Source: Prochlorococcus marinus str. MIT 0918 (lineage in GTDB: Bacteria; Cyanobacteriota; Cyanobacteriia; PCC-6307; Cyanobiaceae). From it: DNA of 64,000 bases. Location: assembly GCF_027359415.1 (NCBI RefSeq), contig NZ_CP114780.1:248001-312000 (forward strand). Direction: 5' to 3'. The notes beneath the pieces were generated by a model that saw only the letters and a program-made list of their open reading frames with translations, did not search any database and was not told the origin of the DNA. Numbering within the stretch: the stretch's first letter is position 1; every line of letters starts with the position of its first letter. This document shows, one piece after another, positions 9,922 to 19,476 of this stretch. Both the position numbers and the translations under genes were made by a program.

Positions 9922-11088
9922 TTGGCGACAACAAAAGCTAACTCCTCTTTCATAAAGAATTCTGATAAGACAGTCCTTCCTATTTCTGTCCCGGAAAGGC
10001 TTTTGCTAGGACCAGGCCCTTCTAATTCTCATCCTTCTGTCTTAAAGGCTTTATCTCTTCAGCCTGTAGGTCATCTAGATCCTTTTTATATAAACCTTAT
10101 GGCTGAGGTTCAAGGGCTATTAAGACAAGTTTGGAAAACAAATAATCGTTTGACTCTTCCTATGAGTGGGACTGGAAGTGCTGCTATGGAAGCAACTCTT
10201 GCAAATATTTTAGAACCAGGAGATTCTGTTTTAGTTGGTATTAAGGGGTATTTTGGAAATCGTCTTGCTGATATGGCTTCAAGGTATCAGGCAAATGTTA
10301 ATAAAATTGAAAAAAAATGGGGCGAAGCTTTTACTCTTGAGGAAATAGAAGAAGCAATTATTAAATTCAAGCCTTCTGTTTTAGCACTTGTTCATGCTGA
10401 AACTTCAACAGGAGTATGCCAACCAATGCAAGGGATTGGTGATTTATGTCGAAAGTATGACTGTCTTTTAATTTTGGATACAGTCACTTCTCTTGGAAGT
10501 ATTCCTCTTTATTTAGATGATTGGAAAGTTGATCTTGCCTATAGCTGCAGTCAAAAAGGCTTAAGTTGTCCTCCAGGCTTAGGCCCATTTACGATGAATG
10601 AACGGGCAGAAGAAAAATTAAATAATAGAAACTCTAAGGTACCAAACTGGTATTTAGATGTCTCTTTATTAAATAAATATTGGGGTAGTGATCGTGTTTA
10701 TCATCATACGGCCCCTGTAAATATGAATTTTGGAATAAGAGAAGCTCTAAGATTAATTGTTGAGGAAGGAATAGAGAATTCCTGGAACCGTCATAAACGA
10801 AATGCCCTTGAGTTGTGGAATGGCTTAGAAAAATTAGGGCTGGAATTATATGTAGAAGAAAAACTTAGGCTCCCAACTTTGACAACAGTAAAAATTCCTG
10901 AAGGTATTAATGGCAAGGACTTCACTCTTCATTTGTTAAATGAACATGGCGTGGAAATTGGTGGAGGTTTAGGTGATTTAGCTGGTAAAGTTTGGAGGAT
11001 AGGATTAATGGGATATAATTCAAAAACAGAAAATGTAGAAAAAGTACTTAATCTCTTTGAAACTGAGTTGCCAAAATTTAAAAGCTAG
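9922..11088 (+). CDS. Serine/alanine-glyoxylate aminotransferase (class V)
   Basis: A 388-aa PLP enzyme of the alanine-glyoxylate / serine-glyoxylate class. LLLGPGPSNSHPSVL near the N-terminus is diagnostic, Asp186 (LILDTVTS) binds the pyridine nitrogen and Lys212 (SCSQKGLSCPPG) holds the PLP. The expected role is photorespiratory glyoxylate to glycine conversion. The start is TTG at 9922. It is divergent from glnA across a 238-bp spacer. Its 3-prime end overlaps the convergent tadA gene by 11 bp. Confidence 0.9.
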   Translation: MATTKANSSFIKNSDKTVLPISVPERLLLGPGPSNSHPSVLKALSLQPVGHLDPFYINLMAEVQGLLRQVWKTNNRLTLPMSGTGSAAMEATLANILEPGDSVLVGIKGYFGNRLADMASRYQANVNKIEKKWGEAFTLEEIEEAIIKFKPSVLALVHAETSTGVCQPMQGIGDLCRKYDCLLILDTVTSLGSIPLYLDDWKVDLAYSCSQKGLSCPPGLGPFTMNERAEEKLNNRNSKVPNWYLDVSLLNKYWGSDRVYHHTAPVNMNFGIREALRLIVEEGIENSWNRHKRNALELWNGLEKLGLELYVEEKLRLPTLTTVKIPEGINGKDFTLHLLNEHGVEIGGGLGDLAGKVWRIGLMGYNSKTENVEKVLNLFETELPKFKS

Positions 11089-11578
11089 TGTTTTTTGATC
11101 TTTGCTGTTTAAACCAAGATTCAATTAGATCTTTTACTTGCTTATTCATTATTCCTCCTTTAACAATCATTTTATGATGAGCACTTTTGTGAGTTGATAG
11201 GTCAATTGATCCTCCAAGGCCACCTCTTTTTTGATCTTCTGCTCCATATATAACTTTACCCATGCGAGCTTGGATTAATGCTCCTGCGCACATTTGACAT
11301 GGCTCAAGAGTAACTATCATTGTACATTCGTTAAATCTCCAATCATTTTTAATTAGAGCTGCCTGTCGAAGTGCCACTATTTCTGCATGGCCAAGAGGGT
11401 CTCTTTTTTTATTTCTTGTATTCCTTCCATGACCTATGCAATGGCCTTTTTCATCAAGGATTATCGCAGCCACTGGAACTTCGCCTTCATTTCCCAGGTT
11501 TTTTGCTCTTTCAAGAAGAATTACCATCCATCTAAGAGTTTGTGTATCGTTAAGTTTTACCGGTTTAGTAAATTGCAT
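11078..11578 (-). CDS. tadA: tRNA-specific adenosine deaminase
   Basis: A 166-aa zinc deaminase of the CMP/dCMP deaminase fold. The zinc and proton-shuttle residues are present: His64 and Glu66 (GHAEIVAL), and Cys94 and Cys97 (PCQMCAGAL). GSIDLSTHKSAHHKM fits TadA rather than a nucleoside deaminase. It makes inosine-34 in tRNA-Arg(ACG). It is normal length with an ATG start at 11578. Confidence 0.9.
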   Translation of the reverse strand: MQFTKPVKLNDTQTLRWMVILLERAKNLGNEGEVPVAAIILDEKGHCIGHGRNTRNKKRDPLGHAEIVALRQAALIKNDWRFNECTMIVTLEPCQMCAGALIQARMGKVIYGAEDQKRGGLGGSIDLSTHKSAHHKMIVKGGIMNKQVKDLIESWFKQQRSKNTSF

Positions 11579-11670
11579 ACTTATAAAGTCAAGTTTTTAG
11601 ACTTGAACATATCTAATCCCTTTATTTTTAAATCTTTTTAAGTAAAAAAGATATTGCAAAGGAACATCCA

Positions 11671-13038
11671 TTGGAATTTTTCGCTTCTCCTTATCTAACT
11701 GATCAAAAAATCAAGTCTTTTTTAGAGGAATCTTGTACAAGGCTTTGTGATTGGTTTGCGACTACTGATCAAAGAGAGATTTCCCCACGTTTTTCTGAAT
11801 TGCCTGAAATAGATCCTTTTGATGAAGGTCTTGCTCCTAATGAATTGTTAGATGATTTGCAATTGATAATGAATGGCTCCTATCAACCATCTCATCCTGG
11901 AGCTCTTGCTCATTTAGATCCTCCTCCTCTTGTGGGTTCGATCGTTGGAGATTTGATTTCTGCTGGACTTAATAACAATTTATTAGCTGAAGAACTTTCT
12001 CCAAGTCTTACAAAACTAGAACGTTCACTTTGTAGATGGTTTGCTGGAAAACTTGGCCTCCCTAAATCTGCAGGCGGTGTATCAGCTAGTGGGGGTAGTC
12101 TCGCTAATTTAATGGCGCTTTTAGTTGCACGTTCTCAGGCCAAACGTCTTTATGATACTGAGATTGTAGTTATGGCAAGCATTGAGGCTCATGTCTCTAT
12201 ATCAAGAGCCATTAAGGTTATGGGATTACCTCCGCATGCTTTATGTCAACTTCCTACTGACAATGAAGGGAAAATAATTATTAGCTCATTAGAAGAGAAC
12301 CTTAGGAAGATTCAATCAGAAGGCAAAAAATGCTTTGCTGTAGTTGCTACAGCAGGCACTACTGTAAGAGGAGCTATCGATCCATTAGCTGAAATTTCAA
12401 ACTTTTGCGCTAAGGAAGGGATATGGCTTCATGTTGATGCGGCTATTGGAGGTGTTTTTTCTTTATCTACTTCTACTTCACACCTTCTCTCAAATATCTC
12501 TAAGGCTGATTCAGTAGTTATCAATCCACAAAAAGTACTTGGTATTACAAAGACCTCATCTCTTTTGTTAGTTGCTAACAAAGCAGATTTATATGCTTGC
12601 TTTTCTACTGGTTTTCCTTATATCGAACCCTCATCGGACAATGAAGCGCAAGGTGGAGAATTAGGTTTGCAAGGTACTAGACCTGCTGAGGTTTTAAAAC
12701 TATGGATAGGTTTAAGACAACTTGGGCAAAAGGGCATTAATGATTTACTTGATGGCTCCTTAAAGCGTAGACTTTATTTTTATGAGAAAATTAATCGTCA
12801 AAAATTTAAAGTTATTAGCGGACCATTACATCTATTAGCATTTACTCCAAGTTCTATAGATGATATTCATGCAAAAGAATGGTCTATGACTACAAAATCA
12901 AAATTGTTAAAGAATAAGTTTATGCTTTCTCGACCTAATTATAAAAATCGTTATTATCTAAAGGCTGTAATGGGTAATCCTCATACAACATTAACTCATA
13001 TAGATGAGCTAATAGGAATTTTAAATCAATGCATCTAA
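11671..13038 (+). CDS. PLP-dependent decarboxylase, group II (DABA/glutamate/aromatic decarboxylase-like)
   Basis: A 455-aa member of the group II decarboxylases. Visible blocks are SHPGALAHLDPPPLVGSIVGD, the SASGGSLANLMALLVAR PLP-phosphate region, HVDAAIGG (the Asp that binds PLP) and INPQKVLGI with the Schiff-base Lys. Homologues include L-2,4-diaminobutyrate, glutamate and aromatic amino-acid decarboxylases, and sequence alone does not separate them. The start is TTG at 11671 with AAAGGA upstream. HVDAAIGG differs from the usual HVDAAWGG, which may bear on specificity. Confidence 0.85.
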   Translation: MEFFASPYLTDQKIKSFLEESCTRLCDWFATTDQREISPRFSELPEIDPFDEGLAPNELLDDLQLIMNGSYQPSHPGALAHLDPPPLVGSIVGDLISAGLNNNLLAEELSPSLTKLERSLCRWFAGKLGLPKSAGGVSASGGSLANLMALLVARSQAKRLYDTEIVVMASIEAHVSISRAIKVMGLPPHALCQLPTDNEGKIIISSLEENLRKIQSEGKKCFAVVATAGTTVRGAIDPLAEISNFCAKEGIWLHVDAAIGGVFSLSTSTSHLLSNISKADSVVINPQKVLGITKTSSLLLVANKADLYACFSTGFPYIEPSSDNEAQGGELGLQGTRPAEVLKLWIGLRQLGQKGINDLLDGSLKRRLYFYEKINRQKFKVISGPLHLLAFTPSSIDDIHAKEWSMTTKSKLLKNKFMLSRPNYKNRYYLKAVMGNPHTTLTHIDELIGILNQCI

Positions 13039-13045
13039 GACAATT

Positions 13046-13231
13046 ATGAATAAAGAAAATAAAAACAGCAAGCTTGTAGCTATTATTACAGGGGCATTCT
13101 CAATTTTTATAGGAATTATTTATTTGATTTTAATTAGTATTCTTGACTCTCGTGGTCCCATGATGCCTCCTCCCCTTGAAGCTCTTGGTGTGGTGGTAAC
13201 TGTTTTCTTTTTGATTTTTCCAGTGGTCTGA
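13046..13231 (+). CDS. Small membrane protein, function unknown
   Basis: A 61-aa protein with two predicted membrane helices (about residues 9-31 and 45-60) flanking a LDSRGPMMPPPLEALG loop. The Gly-Pro-Pro-rich loop and helix pattern look like a conserved cyanobacterial small protein rather than chance. Its ATG is 7 bp after the decarboxylase gene. The last 98 bp run antisense to the 3-prime end of the GTPase gene, an unusually long overlap for two real genes, so one end may be mis-set. Confidence 0.6.
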   Translation: MNKENKNSKLVAIITGAFSIFIGIIYLILISILDSRGPMMPPPLEALGVVVTVFFLIFPVV

Positions 13232-14699
13232 TTACTCTATTCATGGCTGAATGAATAAATATCCTTAAGTTACTTTCCCGCTTGTTCAAATCATAATGGC
13301 GTTGCACAACTTCTTGAATACCTCCGTCACCCCAATCTTGATCTTGTTGGAAATATGTTATAAAACTTTCACCGGCTACTTTTGTTAGCCAGGCTGCAGT
13401 AACACTTTGGATTGTCCTTCCTATTAAATATGTAGGAAGGTTTAATGTTAATGAATTGCTAATTATTGATAAACCACCTTTTATTATACCAAGCCCTGCA
13501 ATTGTTTGTCCTACTGACATTGCTAAGTCTTTAGCACGTTCTCTATTTAAATTAACACCATATATTTTAGATATTTCCATTACCATCCTTCCATTCACTA
13601 CAGCAGTACCTAATAGGTCGATGCCTGGTAATGGTGTAATAAAAACAACGCCAGTGCTTATCCATGCGTATCTCTCAATAGACCTTTTTGATTCTCTAAG
13701 CCTTTGATTGTCTAATAACTTTCTTCCTGACAAACCTAAATTTCTGCATTGAAGCAATATATTGTCAGCAATTAATTCTTCGCCCTCTTCATGTAAGACA
13801 AATGCCATTCTTTTAATTAATTTGTTGATTTCTGGTTTGGGTTGCAATGGACGACTACCTACAATAGGTATTGATTGAGGTGAAGCAACAACGGGGACAA
13901 TATCAGCTGGGTCCATTAAGCCAGTGCAATGGTCTTTTAATAATCCAATAAGTTTCTCCTCTTCTCTTGCTCCTCTAAGGTCACATTTGTTTAATATTAG
14001 AAATAATTTTTTTCCGATTTTTGAAAGTTTTGTAATTAATTCCATTTCACCAGCTCTTAAATCACTATCAACAACAAATAAAATTAAATCTGCACGGCTA
14101 GCATTTAAAAAGGCACTTTTCTCTCTAGAGCGACCCTTTATTCCACCTTCAAATATCCCTGGAGTATCAATAATCTGTATTCCTCTTTCTATATCTCTTA
14201 GTCTTAGACGATATGATTTTGTTTGTTCTGTGGATCCCATGATTGGTCCTACCTCTCCAACAATCTTTTTTAAAAGAGCCCTGATTAAAGATGTCTTACC
14301 GCTAGACCCTGTACCGAAAACCACTATCACTAAATCTCCACGCAATAATTCTTTCTGGACTCGTTCTTTTTCTTGCTTTAATCCTTCTACAGCAATTTGA
14401 TTTTGTATAAGATTAATTAGTTGATCAATACTTTTTAAACTTTGCTTAGCTGCTTCACTTTTGCTATTGCGTAAGTTATTAAATTGGCTTCTTTTTGTTA
14501 AATTAAAATTATCAATACTAGATAGTTTTTTTAATAAGTTTAACCGCTTTTTTTTAGATAAAATAAATATAATGATTAAGGAAATAAATAAAGTTTGCAA
14601 GTTTATAAGTTTTAAAATCCCACCAATTATTCCTGCCAATAGAAATATAATGATAAATAGCAAACAATAAAGATATATTTTATTATTGGTATTTATCAT
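13134..14699 (-). CDS. Membrane-associated GTPase with DUF697 domain
   Basis: A 521-aa protein. Two hydrophobic segments lie at about residues 8-28 and 34-48. A TRAFAC GTPase domain follows, with P-loop 129-137 (GTGSSGKTS), switch II DTPG 178-181 and base-specificity NKCD 237-240. The C-terminal half resembles DUF697 (ITPLPGIDLLGTAVVNGRMVMEISKIYGV). This architecture is common in cyanobacteria and chloroplasts, where the role is uncharacterised. It is the last gene of the bioY-lspA-GTPase operon, starting 2 bp after lspA. Confidence 0.85.
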   Translation of the reverse strand: MINTNNKIYLYCLLFIIIFLLAGIIGGILKLINLQTLFISLIIIFILSKKKRLNLLKKLSSIDNFNLTKRSQFNNLRNSKSEAAKQSLKSIDQLINLIQNQIAVEGLKQEKERVQKELLRGDLVIVVFGTGSSGKTSLIRALLKKIVGEVGPIMGSTEQTKSYRLRLRDIERGIQIIDTPGIFEGGIKGRSREKSAFLNASRADLILFVVDSDLRAGEMELITKLSKIGKKLFLILNKCDLRGAREEEKLIGLLKDHCTGLMDPADIVPVVASPQSIPIVGSRPLQPKPEINKLIKRMAFVLHEEGEELIADNILLQCRNLGLSGRKLLDNQRLRESKRSIERYAWISTGVVFITPLPGIDLLGTAVVNGRMVMEISKIYGVNLNRERAKDLAMSVGQTIAGLGIIKGGLSIISNSLTLNLPTYLIGRTIQSVTAAWLTKVAGESFITYFQQDQDWGDGGIQEVVQRHYDLNKRESNLRIFIHSAMNRVIRPLEKSKRKQLPPHQELQGEEASWDHESQEY

Positions 14700-14701
14700 A
14701 A

Positions 14702-15217
14702 TTAATTGAAGAAGTTTCTAGAACTCTTTATGAATACATCTTTAAGTCTTTGTAAATGAATACTCGAAGATAAATTGTTTGTAATAAGTATAAAAAAAGC
14801 AATATTAATGGATATATCGGCAATATTAAAAATGGGGAAATTGATAGGTATTAGTTGAATAAAATCAATAACATATCCTAAGCTAAGACGATCTATACCG
14901 TTCCCTATAGTTCCACCTAAAAGAAAGGATATTGTTAAACAAGTTGAAGTGCTAATATTAGGGTTCTTAGCAAAAAAAACTATAATAGCTATTGCTACAA
15001 TTAGACTCATTATCGCTAAGAATATTGGAAATTCATTTAAAATACTGAATGCAGCACCTGTATTCTTTACTAGATTAAACTGGATTATATTTGGTATAAT
15101 ACTTATTTGGTCCTGATAATTTATAGTTATTGCTATATTCTTAGTAACTTGATCTATTATTACAATAGAAATTGTAATAACAAAGAATATAATTCGATTG
15201 ATATAAATTTTATTCAT
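14702..15217 (-). CDS. lspA: Signal peptidase II (prolipoprotein signal peptidase)
   Basis: A 171-aa inner-membrane aspartyl protease that removes signal peptides from prolipoproteins. It has four predicted helices and the conserved NTGAAFS, GGTIGNGIDRL and FNIADISI motifs, with the catalytic aspartates in GIDRL and NIADIS. Length is normal. It overlaps bioY by 4 bp and nearly abuts the GTPase gene, so the three form a tight operon. Confidence 0.93.
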   Translation of the reverse strand: MNKIYINRIIFFVITISIVIIDQVTKNIAITINYQDQISIIPNIIQFNLVKNTGAAFSILNEFPIFLAIMSLIVAIAIIVFFAKNPNISTSTCLTISFLLGGTIGNGIDRLSLGYVIDFIQLIPINFPIFNIADISINIAFFILITNNLSSSIHLQRLKDVFIKSSRNFFN

Positions 15218-15786
15218 TCTATTAATAGAATTTTTCTTAAAATTTTAGCCATAAAAACTATTGCCGGACAAAGTAAAAGTTGTGTTGGAAAGGTTGATAG
15301 GCTATAGGTAATGATGAGTTCGATTAAAGAAGTTGGCCAACGTGATAGTAGTGTCCCTGTAAAAATATTAACTAAGCCTATTGTATGAATCAATGACAAA
15401 CCAATAAAAATTGATATGAACAAACTAAAAAACGTATTTTCTTCGTTTGTTTCGGTTAATCTTCCTGTGACCCAAACTGCAGGAATAAAGCCCAGAAGGT
15501 AACCAAAGTCAGGAGTTGCAATATATCCAATGCTCCCACCACCATGAAATACAGGCAAATAAAATAAACCTATAGTTAAATAAGCAAAAGTTGCAATAAG
15601 GCCTGACTTTGGTCCGCAAACTACTGCTACTAAAAGTAAGCCTGGCACTTGCCAGGAACTTGGTAAGTCAATGAGCTTTAACCCTAATTGACTTGTCGGC
15701 ATAACAATCGCTGACTGGAGTAGTCCAGATATAAGAATTATTAGTAGACCAGCAAGCGCACTACTTAATTTAATTAATGATTTCAA
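15214..15786 (-). CDS. bioY: Biotin transporter substrate-binding subunit BioY
   Basis: A 190-aa membrane protein with about six helices and the BioY signature block GGGSIGYIATPDFGYLLGFIPAAWVTG-like region at about residues 80-108. BioY is the S component of ECF vitamin transporters and binds biotin. No T component (EcfT) is encoded here, but an ECF-type ATPase lies at 19477-20109. It leads the bioY-lspA-GTPase operon and is divergent from sipA. Confidence 0.88.
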   Translation of the reverse strand: MKSLIKLSSALAGLLIILISGLLQSAIVMPTSQLGLKLIDLPSSWQVPGLLLVAVVCGPKSGLIATFAYLTIGLFYLPVFHGGGSIGYIATPDFGYLLGFIPAVWVTGRLTETNEENTFFSLFISIFIGLSLIHTIGLVNIFTGTLLSRWPTSLIELIITYSLSTFPTQLLLCPAIVFMAKILRKILLIE

Positions 15787-15877
15787 TGATTTCTCTTGCC
15801 AATCTAATTACAATATTAAAAGTATCTTTGTAATAAGCTAGTTCCTTTTTTAATCAGTAAAGTTTAAATAATAAAAT

Positions 15878-15883
15878 TATAAT
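15878..15883 (+). promoter_or_regulatory. Candidate -10 box for sipA-prfC
   Basis: A perfect TATAAT lies 26 bp before the sipA ATG in the 123-bp spacer between bioY and sipA. No convincing -35 element is seen. In a genome this AT-rich a single hexamer is weak evidence. Confidence 0.4.
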
Positions 15884-15909
15884 AGCTTAATTTTAATTAA
15901 GTACTATTT

Positions 15910-16131
15910 ATGACTCTAGAAATTGGACAGCAAGTCACTTTAAAAATCCCTCAATCTTATTTGAAAACAAGTGACCCTATACCTATGCTGAGGCCTCCTG
16001 ATCTAGTTTCTTTAGAGGAAACTGGCAAAATAATTAAGTTATTGCCAAAGGATATGGCAGAAGTCAGGTTTAGAAGAGGTACCTTTCTATTATCAATAGA
16101 TCATTTATCTTCTCAACCACTCTTAAAGTAA
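15910..16131 (+). CDS. sipA: SipA-like regulatory protein (DUF3148)
   Basis: A 73-aa beta-rich protein. The block [17 protein letters not shown] followed by [23 protein letters not shown] matches the SipA/DUF3148 family as I know it. SipA binds the histidine kinase NblS (Hik33) and stimulates it, linking it to high-light and nutrient stress signalling. The ATG at 15910 and full length fit. It precedes prfC by 8 bp. Confidence 0.8.
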   Translation: MTLEIGQQVTLKIPQSYLKTSDPIPMLRPPDLVSLEETGKIIKLLPKDMAEVRFRRGTFLLSIDHLSSQPLLK

Positions 16132-16139
16132 AAACTGAT

Positions 16140-17807
16140 ATGACATCATCTACCTCTGATTTGGAAGCACAGAAAAGTTTTAATGATGATAATTTTCTTA
16201 AGCATTTAGAGGAAGCTGTAAAAAAAAGAAAAAACTTTGCAATTATCTCACACCCTGATGCTGGCAAAACAACACTTACTGAAAAGTTGTTGCTTTATGG
16301 AGGAGCTATTCAACAAGCAGGCGCTGTCAAAGCTCGAGGCGAACAAAGGAAAGTTACTTCTGATTGGATGGAGTTGGAGAAACAAAGAGGCATTTCTATA
16401 ACATCAACCGTTTTACAATTTGAATATAACGATACAACTATTAATTTACTTGATACACCTGGGCACCAGGACTTTTCAGAAGATACTTATAGAACACTTG
16501 CAGCAGCAGATAATGCAGTAATGTTAGAAGATGCTGCTAAAGGTTTAGAACCTCAGACCAGGAAATTGTTTGAGGTTTGTAGGCTTAGAAATATTCCTAT
16601 TTTTACCTTTATTAATAAAATGGATAGGCCAGGATTAGAGCCTCTTTCCTTATTAGATGAAATTGAATCAGAATTAGATTTAGCTACATTTGCAATTAAT
16701 TGGCCTATAGGTAGTGGTGATTTTTTTCGAGGAGTTATAGATCGTTATAGTAAGAATGTTTTTTTATTCTCTAAGGCAGAACGAGGTAAGCAATCTATAG
16801 AGAGAAGATTAAAACTAGATGACCCTGAACTTCATCAATTAGTTGAAAAAGATCTTTTGGATAAAGCTTTAGAGGAGATTGAGCTACTAGAGGTTGCAGG
16901 AGCTGAATTGAATGTCGAATTAATTAGAGCTGGTGAACTTACACCAGTTTTTTTTGGATCTGCAATGACTAATTTTGGAGTACGACCTTTTTTAGATAGC
17001 TTTTTGAAGATGGCCCAAGGCCCAGTAGCTCGAATTTCTAGTCAAGGACCTATTGATCCAATGCGAGAAACTTTTACTGGGTTCGTATTTAAACTTCAAG
17101 CAAATATGGATCCTAGGCATAGAGATAGAGTTGCGTTTGTTCGAGTTTGTAGTGGTCGCTTTCAGAAGGATATGATTGTTCGTCATGCCCGTACAGGAAA
17201 AACAATACGCTTATCTCGTCCACAAAAGATCTTTGCTCAAGACCGAGCTGTTGTAGAAGATGCTTATCCAGGAGATGTTATTGGATTGAACAATCCAGGG
17301 ATGTTTGCTATCGGAGATACGCTTTATAGTGGTAAAAGAGTTGAATATGAAGGTATTCCATGCTTTAGCCCAGAAATATTTTGTTGGTTACGCAATCCAA
17401 ATCCTTCGGCATTTAAAAACTTTAAAAAAGGTGTAAATGAATTAAGAGAAGAAGGAGCAGTTCAAATTCTTTATGACATAGATCAAAGTAAAAGAGATCC
17501 AATCTTAGCTGCAGTTGGACAATTACAATTAGAGGTTGTCCAACATCGATTAGAGAATGAATACTCTGTGAAAACTCGATTAGAGCCTATAGGTTTTCAA
17601 GTCGCTCGATGGGTTGTTGGTGGATGGCCTTCCCTTAAAAAAATTGGGAGAATCTTTAATTGTAAAACTGTTCAAGACTCTTGGGAAAGACCTGTTCTTT
17701 TATTTAAAAATCAATGGAATTTAAATCAACTTGAAGAAGATAATCCCTCATTATCTTTAAGTAAAGTTGCGCCTGTTGTCAGTGGAGTCAATCCTATCAA
17801 TCTTTAG
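16140..17807 (+). CDS. prfC: Peptide chain release factor 3
   Basis: A 555-aa translational GTPase that recycles RF1/RF2 from the ribosome. G1 is [15 protein letters not shown], the switch region is [11 protein letters not shown]3 is [14 protein letters not shown] and G4 is [12 protein letters not shown] and the [20 protein letters not shown] stretch separate RF3 from EF-G. Full length. The ATG start at 16140 keeps the N-terminal extension normal for the family. Confidence 0.95.
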   Translation: MTSSTSDLEAQKSFNDDNFLKHLEEAVKKRKNFAIISHPDAGKTTLTEKLLLYGGAIQQAGAVKARGEQRKVTSDWMELEKQRGISITSTVLQFEYNDTTINLLDTPGHQDFSEDTYRTLAAADNAVMLEDAAKGLEPQTRKLFEVCRLRNIPIFTFINKMDRPGLEPLSLLDEIESELDLATFAINWPIGSGDFFRGVIDRYSKNVFLFSKAERGKQSIERRLKLDDPELHQLVEKDLLDKALEEIELLEVAGAELNVELIRAGELTPVFFGSAMTNFGVRPFLDSFLKMAQGPVARISSQGPIDPMRETFTGFVFKLQANMDPRHRDRVAFVRVCSGRFQKDMIVRHARTGKTIRLSRPQKIFAQDRAVVEDAYPGDVIGLNNPGMFAIGDTLYSGKRVEYEGIPCFSPEIFCWLRNPNPSAFKNFKKGVNELREEGAVQILYDIDQSKRDPILAAVGQLQLEVVQHRLENEYSVKTRLEPIGFQVARWVVGGWPSLKKIGRIFNCKTVQDSWERPVLLFKNQWNLNQLEEDNPSLSLSKVAPVVSGVNPINL

Positions 17808-17870
17808 TATATAAAGCCATATCAGTCTATGAATTCATATATAGTCTCATAAATAAAGTAAATAGGAATT

Positions 17871-18548
17871 TTGACTGAAAAAGACTCTGAAGCTAATAAA
17901 GCAACCCAAGAAGCACTATCAATTCTTGGACTTGATCCTAACGCCTCTTTTGATGAAATCCAGGATGCGCGTAATGAAAAGCTTGCTCAAGCTGGAGAAG
18001 ACCCACTCATAAAAGCAAAAATAGAGGCTTCATACGATTTGTTGCTAATGAATAGTCTCAAAGCAAGACGCCTTGGAAAAATTAGTTCAGAAGCAGTAAA
18101 TGCTTCTCAAAAAGAAGAAGTAATAGTCGATATGAACTCTGGTCTTGGCAATGTATTGAGAACGAGACTTAAATCCATCACTTCTTCATTACCTAATTCT
18201 AATGATAATTCTTCTGAAAATGCTATCAACCTTCCAAATGGGTCTGGGCTTACTATAAGAATTTCATTAGGAATATTAACTCTTGTTTTACTGTTAGTAG
18301 CACCAGATCAAAATATACAATTCATTCTTTCTATTGCCACTATAGGACTTTTTATTAGCCAAATCAAAAGAGGTCGAAGAGTTATTCAATCATTAGGATG
18401 GAGTGTTGTCTTTTTATCAAGTGGTTTAATATTAGGTGGTTTAGTTGTTAGTGGAATATCTGACCAGTCATTATTAGTTTCATTAGCAAAAATAGAAGCC
18501 TTGCCAGCCGTCTTTTTACTTTGGATTGGCTCTCTAATTCTTTCTTAA
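17871..18548 (+). CDS. CPP1-like chaperone-like membrane protein (DUF3353)
   Basis: A 225-aa protein. A J-like segment at about residues 12-58 (ALSILGLDPNASFDEIQDARNEK) is followed by a Ser-rich linker and three to four C-terminal membrane helices from about residue 125. This is the layout of the cyanobacterial/plastid CPP1 family. Its plant member stabilises light-dependent protochlorophyllide oxidoreductase. The His-Pro-Asp motif of true J domains is absent, as in that family. The start is TTG at 17871. It converges with hslO. Confidence 0.8.
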   Translation: MTEKDSEANKATQEALSILGLDPNASFDEIQDARNEKLAQAGEDPLIKAKIEASYDLLLMNSLKARRLGKISSEAVNASQKEEVIVDMNSGLGNVLRTRLKSITSSLPNSNDNSSENAINLPNGSGLTIRISLGILTLVLLLVAPDQNIQFILSIATIGLFISQIKRGRRVIQSLGWSVVFLSSGLILGGLVVSGISDQSLLVSLAKIEALPAVFLLWIGSLILS

Positions 18549-18565
18549 CTAAAGATTAATTTCAA

Positions 18566-19471
18566 TTATAATTGATCAATAATTGCTTTGAGTTCTGTTT
18601 CTTCTATTAAATAAATTGAATTACAGTAATTACATCTTATCTCAGATTTTTTATCTTCATTCAATATATTTATAATTTCTTCTTTCCCTAAGAGTTTAAG
18701 AGCTGAAATGCTCCGAGTTCTAGAACATCTACACTTGAAACTTATAGCTTTAGGTTTGTCTTTGATTAATATATTTTCTTTTGTAAGACTAGGAAAAGTC
18801 ATTTTAAATATGTCTTGAAGATTGTTTCTGCATTGGAATAATTTCTCACTAAAGAAATTTATCTTTTTACATTCATCATCTAATTTATTTATTAATAATT
18901 TATTTGTAATTGCGTTAGGTAATACTTGTGCTATGAGGGCTCCTGAACAAATTATTTCACTATTTAGGATTTTCTCTCCGACAAATACAGCTGATTGAAT
19001 CTGCTCAGAATGCATTAAATAAGATGCTATATCCTCTCCAATTCCACCTTGAATTAACTCTACAGTGCTTGCGAAAGGTTGTCCTTGACCAATATCTCTT
19101 GTGACATGAAGATATCCTTTACCAGTAGCAGAATTAAAATCAAAATAATGATTACCCTCACTATCTTTTATCAAGTCTAGTTCTAACTTGGGGTTGCCTA
19201 CATAACCTCTTACTGTGCCATCACATCCAGCATCTACATTAAGTCCTTTTAATGGACCATCAGATTGAATTTTTATAGTAACTCTCCCTTGCTTGACTTT
19301 CATTGAGCTAGCTAATAGTAATCCTGTGCTCATTGCTCTTCCCAATAGTGCTGATGTTAGAAAAGATAGTGAATGTCTTCTTTTTGCTTCATTTAAAGCC
19401 TGAGTTATTAAAACAGCAACTAAACTGATAGAACCATTTGCAGCAGTTGCTCTAATAAGATTATCTTTCAT
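18566..19471 (-). CDS. hslO: Redox-regulated chaperonin Hsp33
   Basis: A 301-aa holdase activated by oxidation. The N-terminal domain has the LLASSMKVKQGRVTIKIQSDGPLKG region. The C-terminal zinc centre has its four cysteines as CxC (FKCRCSR) and CxxC (IRCNYCN). It lies 5 bp downstream of the ABC ATPase gene on the same strand, so the two are probably cotranscribed. Full length with ATG at 19471. Confidence 0.93.
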   Translation of the reverse strand: MKDNLIRATAANGSISLVAVLITQALNEAKRRHSLSFLTSALLGRAMSTGLLLASSMKVKQGRVTIKIQSDGPLKGLNVDAGCDGTVRGYVGNPKLELDLIKDSEGNHYFDFNSATGKGYLHVTRDIGQGQPFASTVELIQGGIGEDIASYLMHSEQIQSAVFVGEKILNSEIICSGALIAQVLPNAITNKLLINKLDDECKKINFFSEKLFQCRNNLQDIFKMTFPSLTKENILIKDKPKAISFKCRCSRTRSISALKLLGKEEIINILNEDKKSEIRCNYCNSIYLIEETELKAIIDQL

Positions 19472-19476
19472 GTATC

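Noticed and set aside
13456-14670. Three long plus-strand ORFs inside the GTPase gene
   Set aside because: They are antisense shadows of a gene with clear G1, G3 and G4 motifs.
18562-18575. TCAATTATAATTGA palindrome between the CPP1-like gene and hslO
   Set aside because: Perfect but all A/T-dominated and loop-less; too weak to call a terminator or an operator.
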